Shown here: piece after piece, positions 6,246-6,285 of the stretch
Layout: each line of letters opens with the position of its first letter
Numbering within the stretch: position 1 is the first letter of the stretch
Origin: JAENZQ01 sp964553505
Lineage (GTDB): Bacteria; Bacillota; Clostridia; Peptostreptococcales; JAAYPU01
Direction: 5' to 3'
Length of the DNA: 6,285 nt
Assembly: GCA_964553505.1 (NCBI GenBank)
Contig: CAZKKX010000152.1
Location: forward strand, 1 to 6,285
Notes under the pieces: generated by a model
Database searches by the model: none
What the model saw: only the letters and a program-made list of their open reading frames with translations
Told to the model about the DNA's origin: nothing
Made by a program: the position numbers and the translations under genes

Positions 6246-6285
6246 GAATAAGATTATATATGAAATATGCAAAGAATTCATTAAT
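6244..6285 (+). CDS. Start of an unidentified gene, cut by the window edge
   Basis: Fourteen codons from TTG at 6244 are visible, reading MNKIIYEICKEFIN, with no stop before the edge. A strong Shine-Dalgarno sequence (GGAAGGAGA, 6228-6236) ends 7 bases upstream. The ATG at 6236 is rejected because its frame stops after three codons. The fragment is too short to assign. A short helical, lysine-rich N-terminus following an SD-masking hairpin is reminiscent of clostridial transposases (for example ISLre2-type starts), but this is only a guess. The hairpin at 6178-6245 suggests translational control. Confidence 0.5.
   Translation, partial: MNKIIYEICKEFIN

Overview
The window looks like a low-GC, AT-rich Firmicute chromosome, most likely an anaerobic, amino-acid-fermenting member of the Clostridia. 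The evidence is the strong AGGAGG-type ribosome binding sites, frequent TTG starts, a clostridial-style sigma-54 activator with a TyrR-type DNA-binding end, and the families of the encoded proteins. No species call can be made from the sequence alone.

Region 1 (1-404) is regulatory. It holds the last 83 codons of a sigma-54-dependent activator, then palindromic candidate activator sites (252-299), an intrinsic terminator (306-362) and a near-consensus sigma-54 -24/-12 promoter (388-404) facing the next genes.

Region 2 (502-4464) appears to be the operon run from that promoter: a small two-helix membrane protein, the first ~41 codons of a sodium:solute symporter, the last ~198 codons of a metallo-beta-lactamase-fold protein, an intact YtcJ-type amidohydrolase and an intact C45/acyl-transferase-family (Ntn) acylase. 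The symporter and the MBL-fold gene are joined out of frame around 853-866. This is a deletion scar or an assembly misjoin, and neither gene is functional as read. If whole, the set would suggest uptake of an amide-linked or acylated compound followed by hydrolysis; the substrate is unknown. A perfect 7-bp-arm palindrome resembling a TyrR box lies just before the acylase gene. An 11-bp hairpin without a T-run follows it.

Region 3 (4630-6131) is a separate arsenic-related pair: a SigZ-like ECF-type sigma factor with a cysteine-rich tail, an intrinsic terminator, and arsM, an arsenite S-adenosylmethionine methyltransferase with a dense cysteine cluster at its N-terminus.

Region 4 (6132-6285) holds a long hairpin that buries the ribosome binding site and TTG start of a gene running off the right edge, of which only 14 codons are visible.

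No rRNA, tRNA or CRISPR array was seen. No gap between genes exceeds 300 bases.
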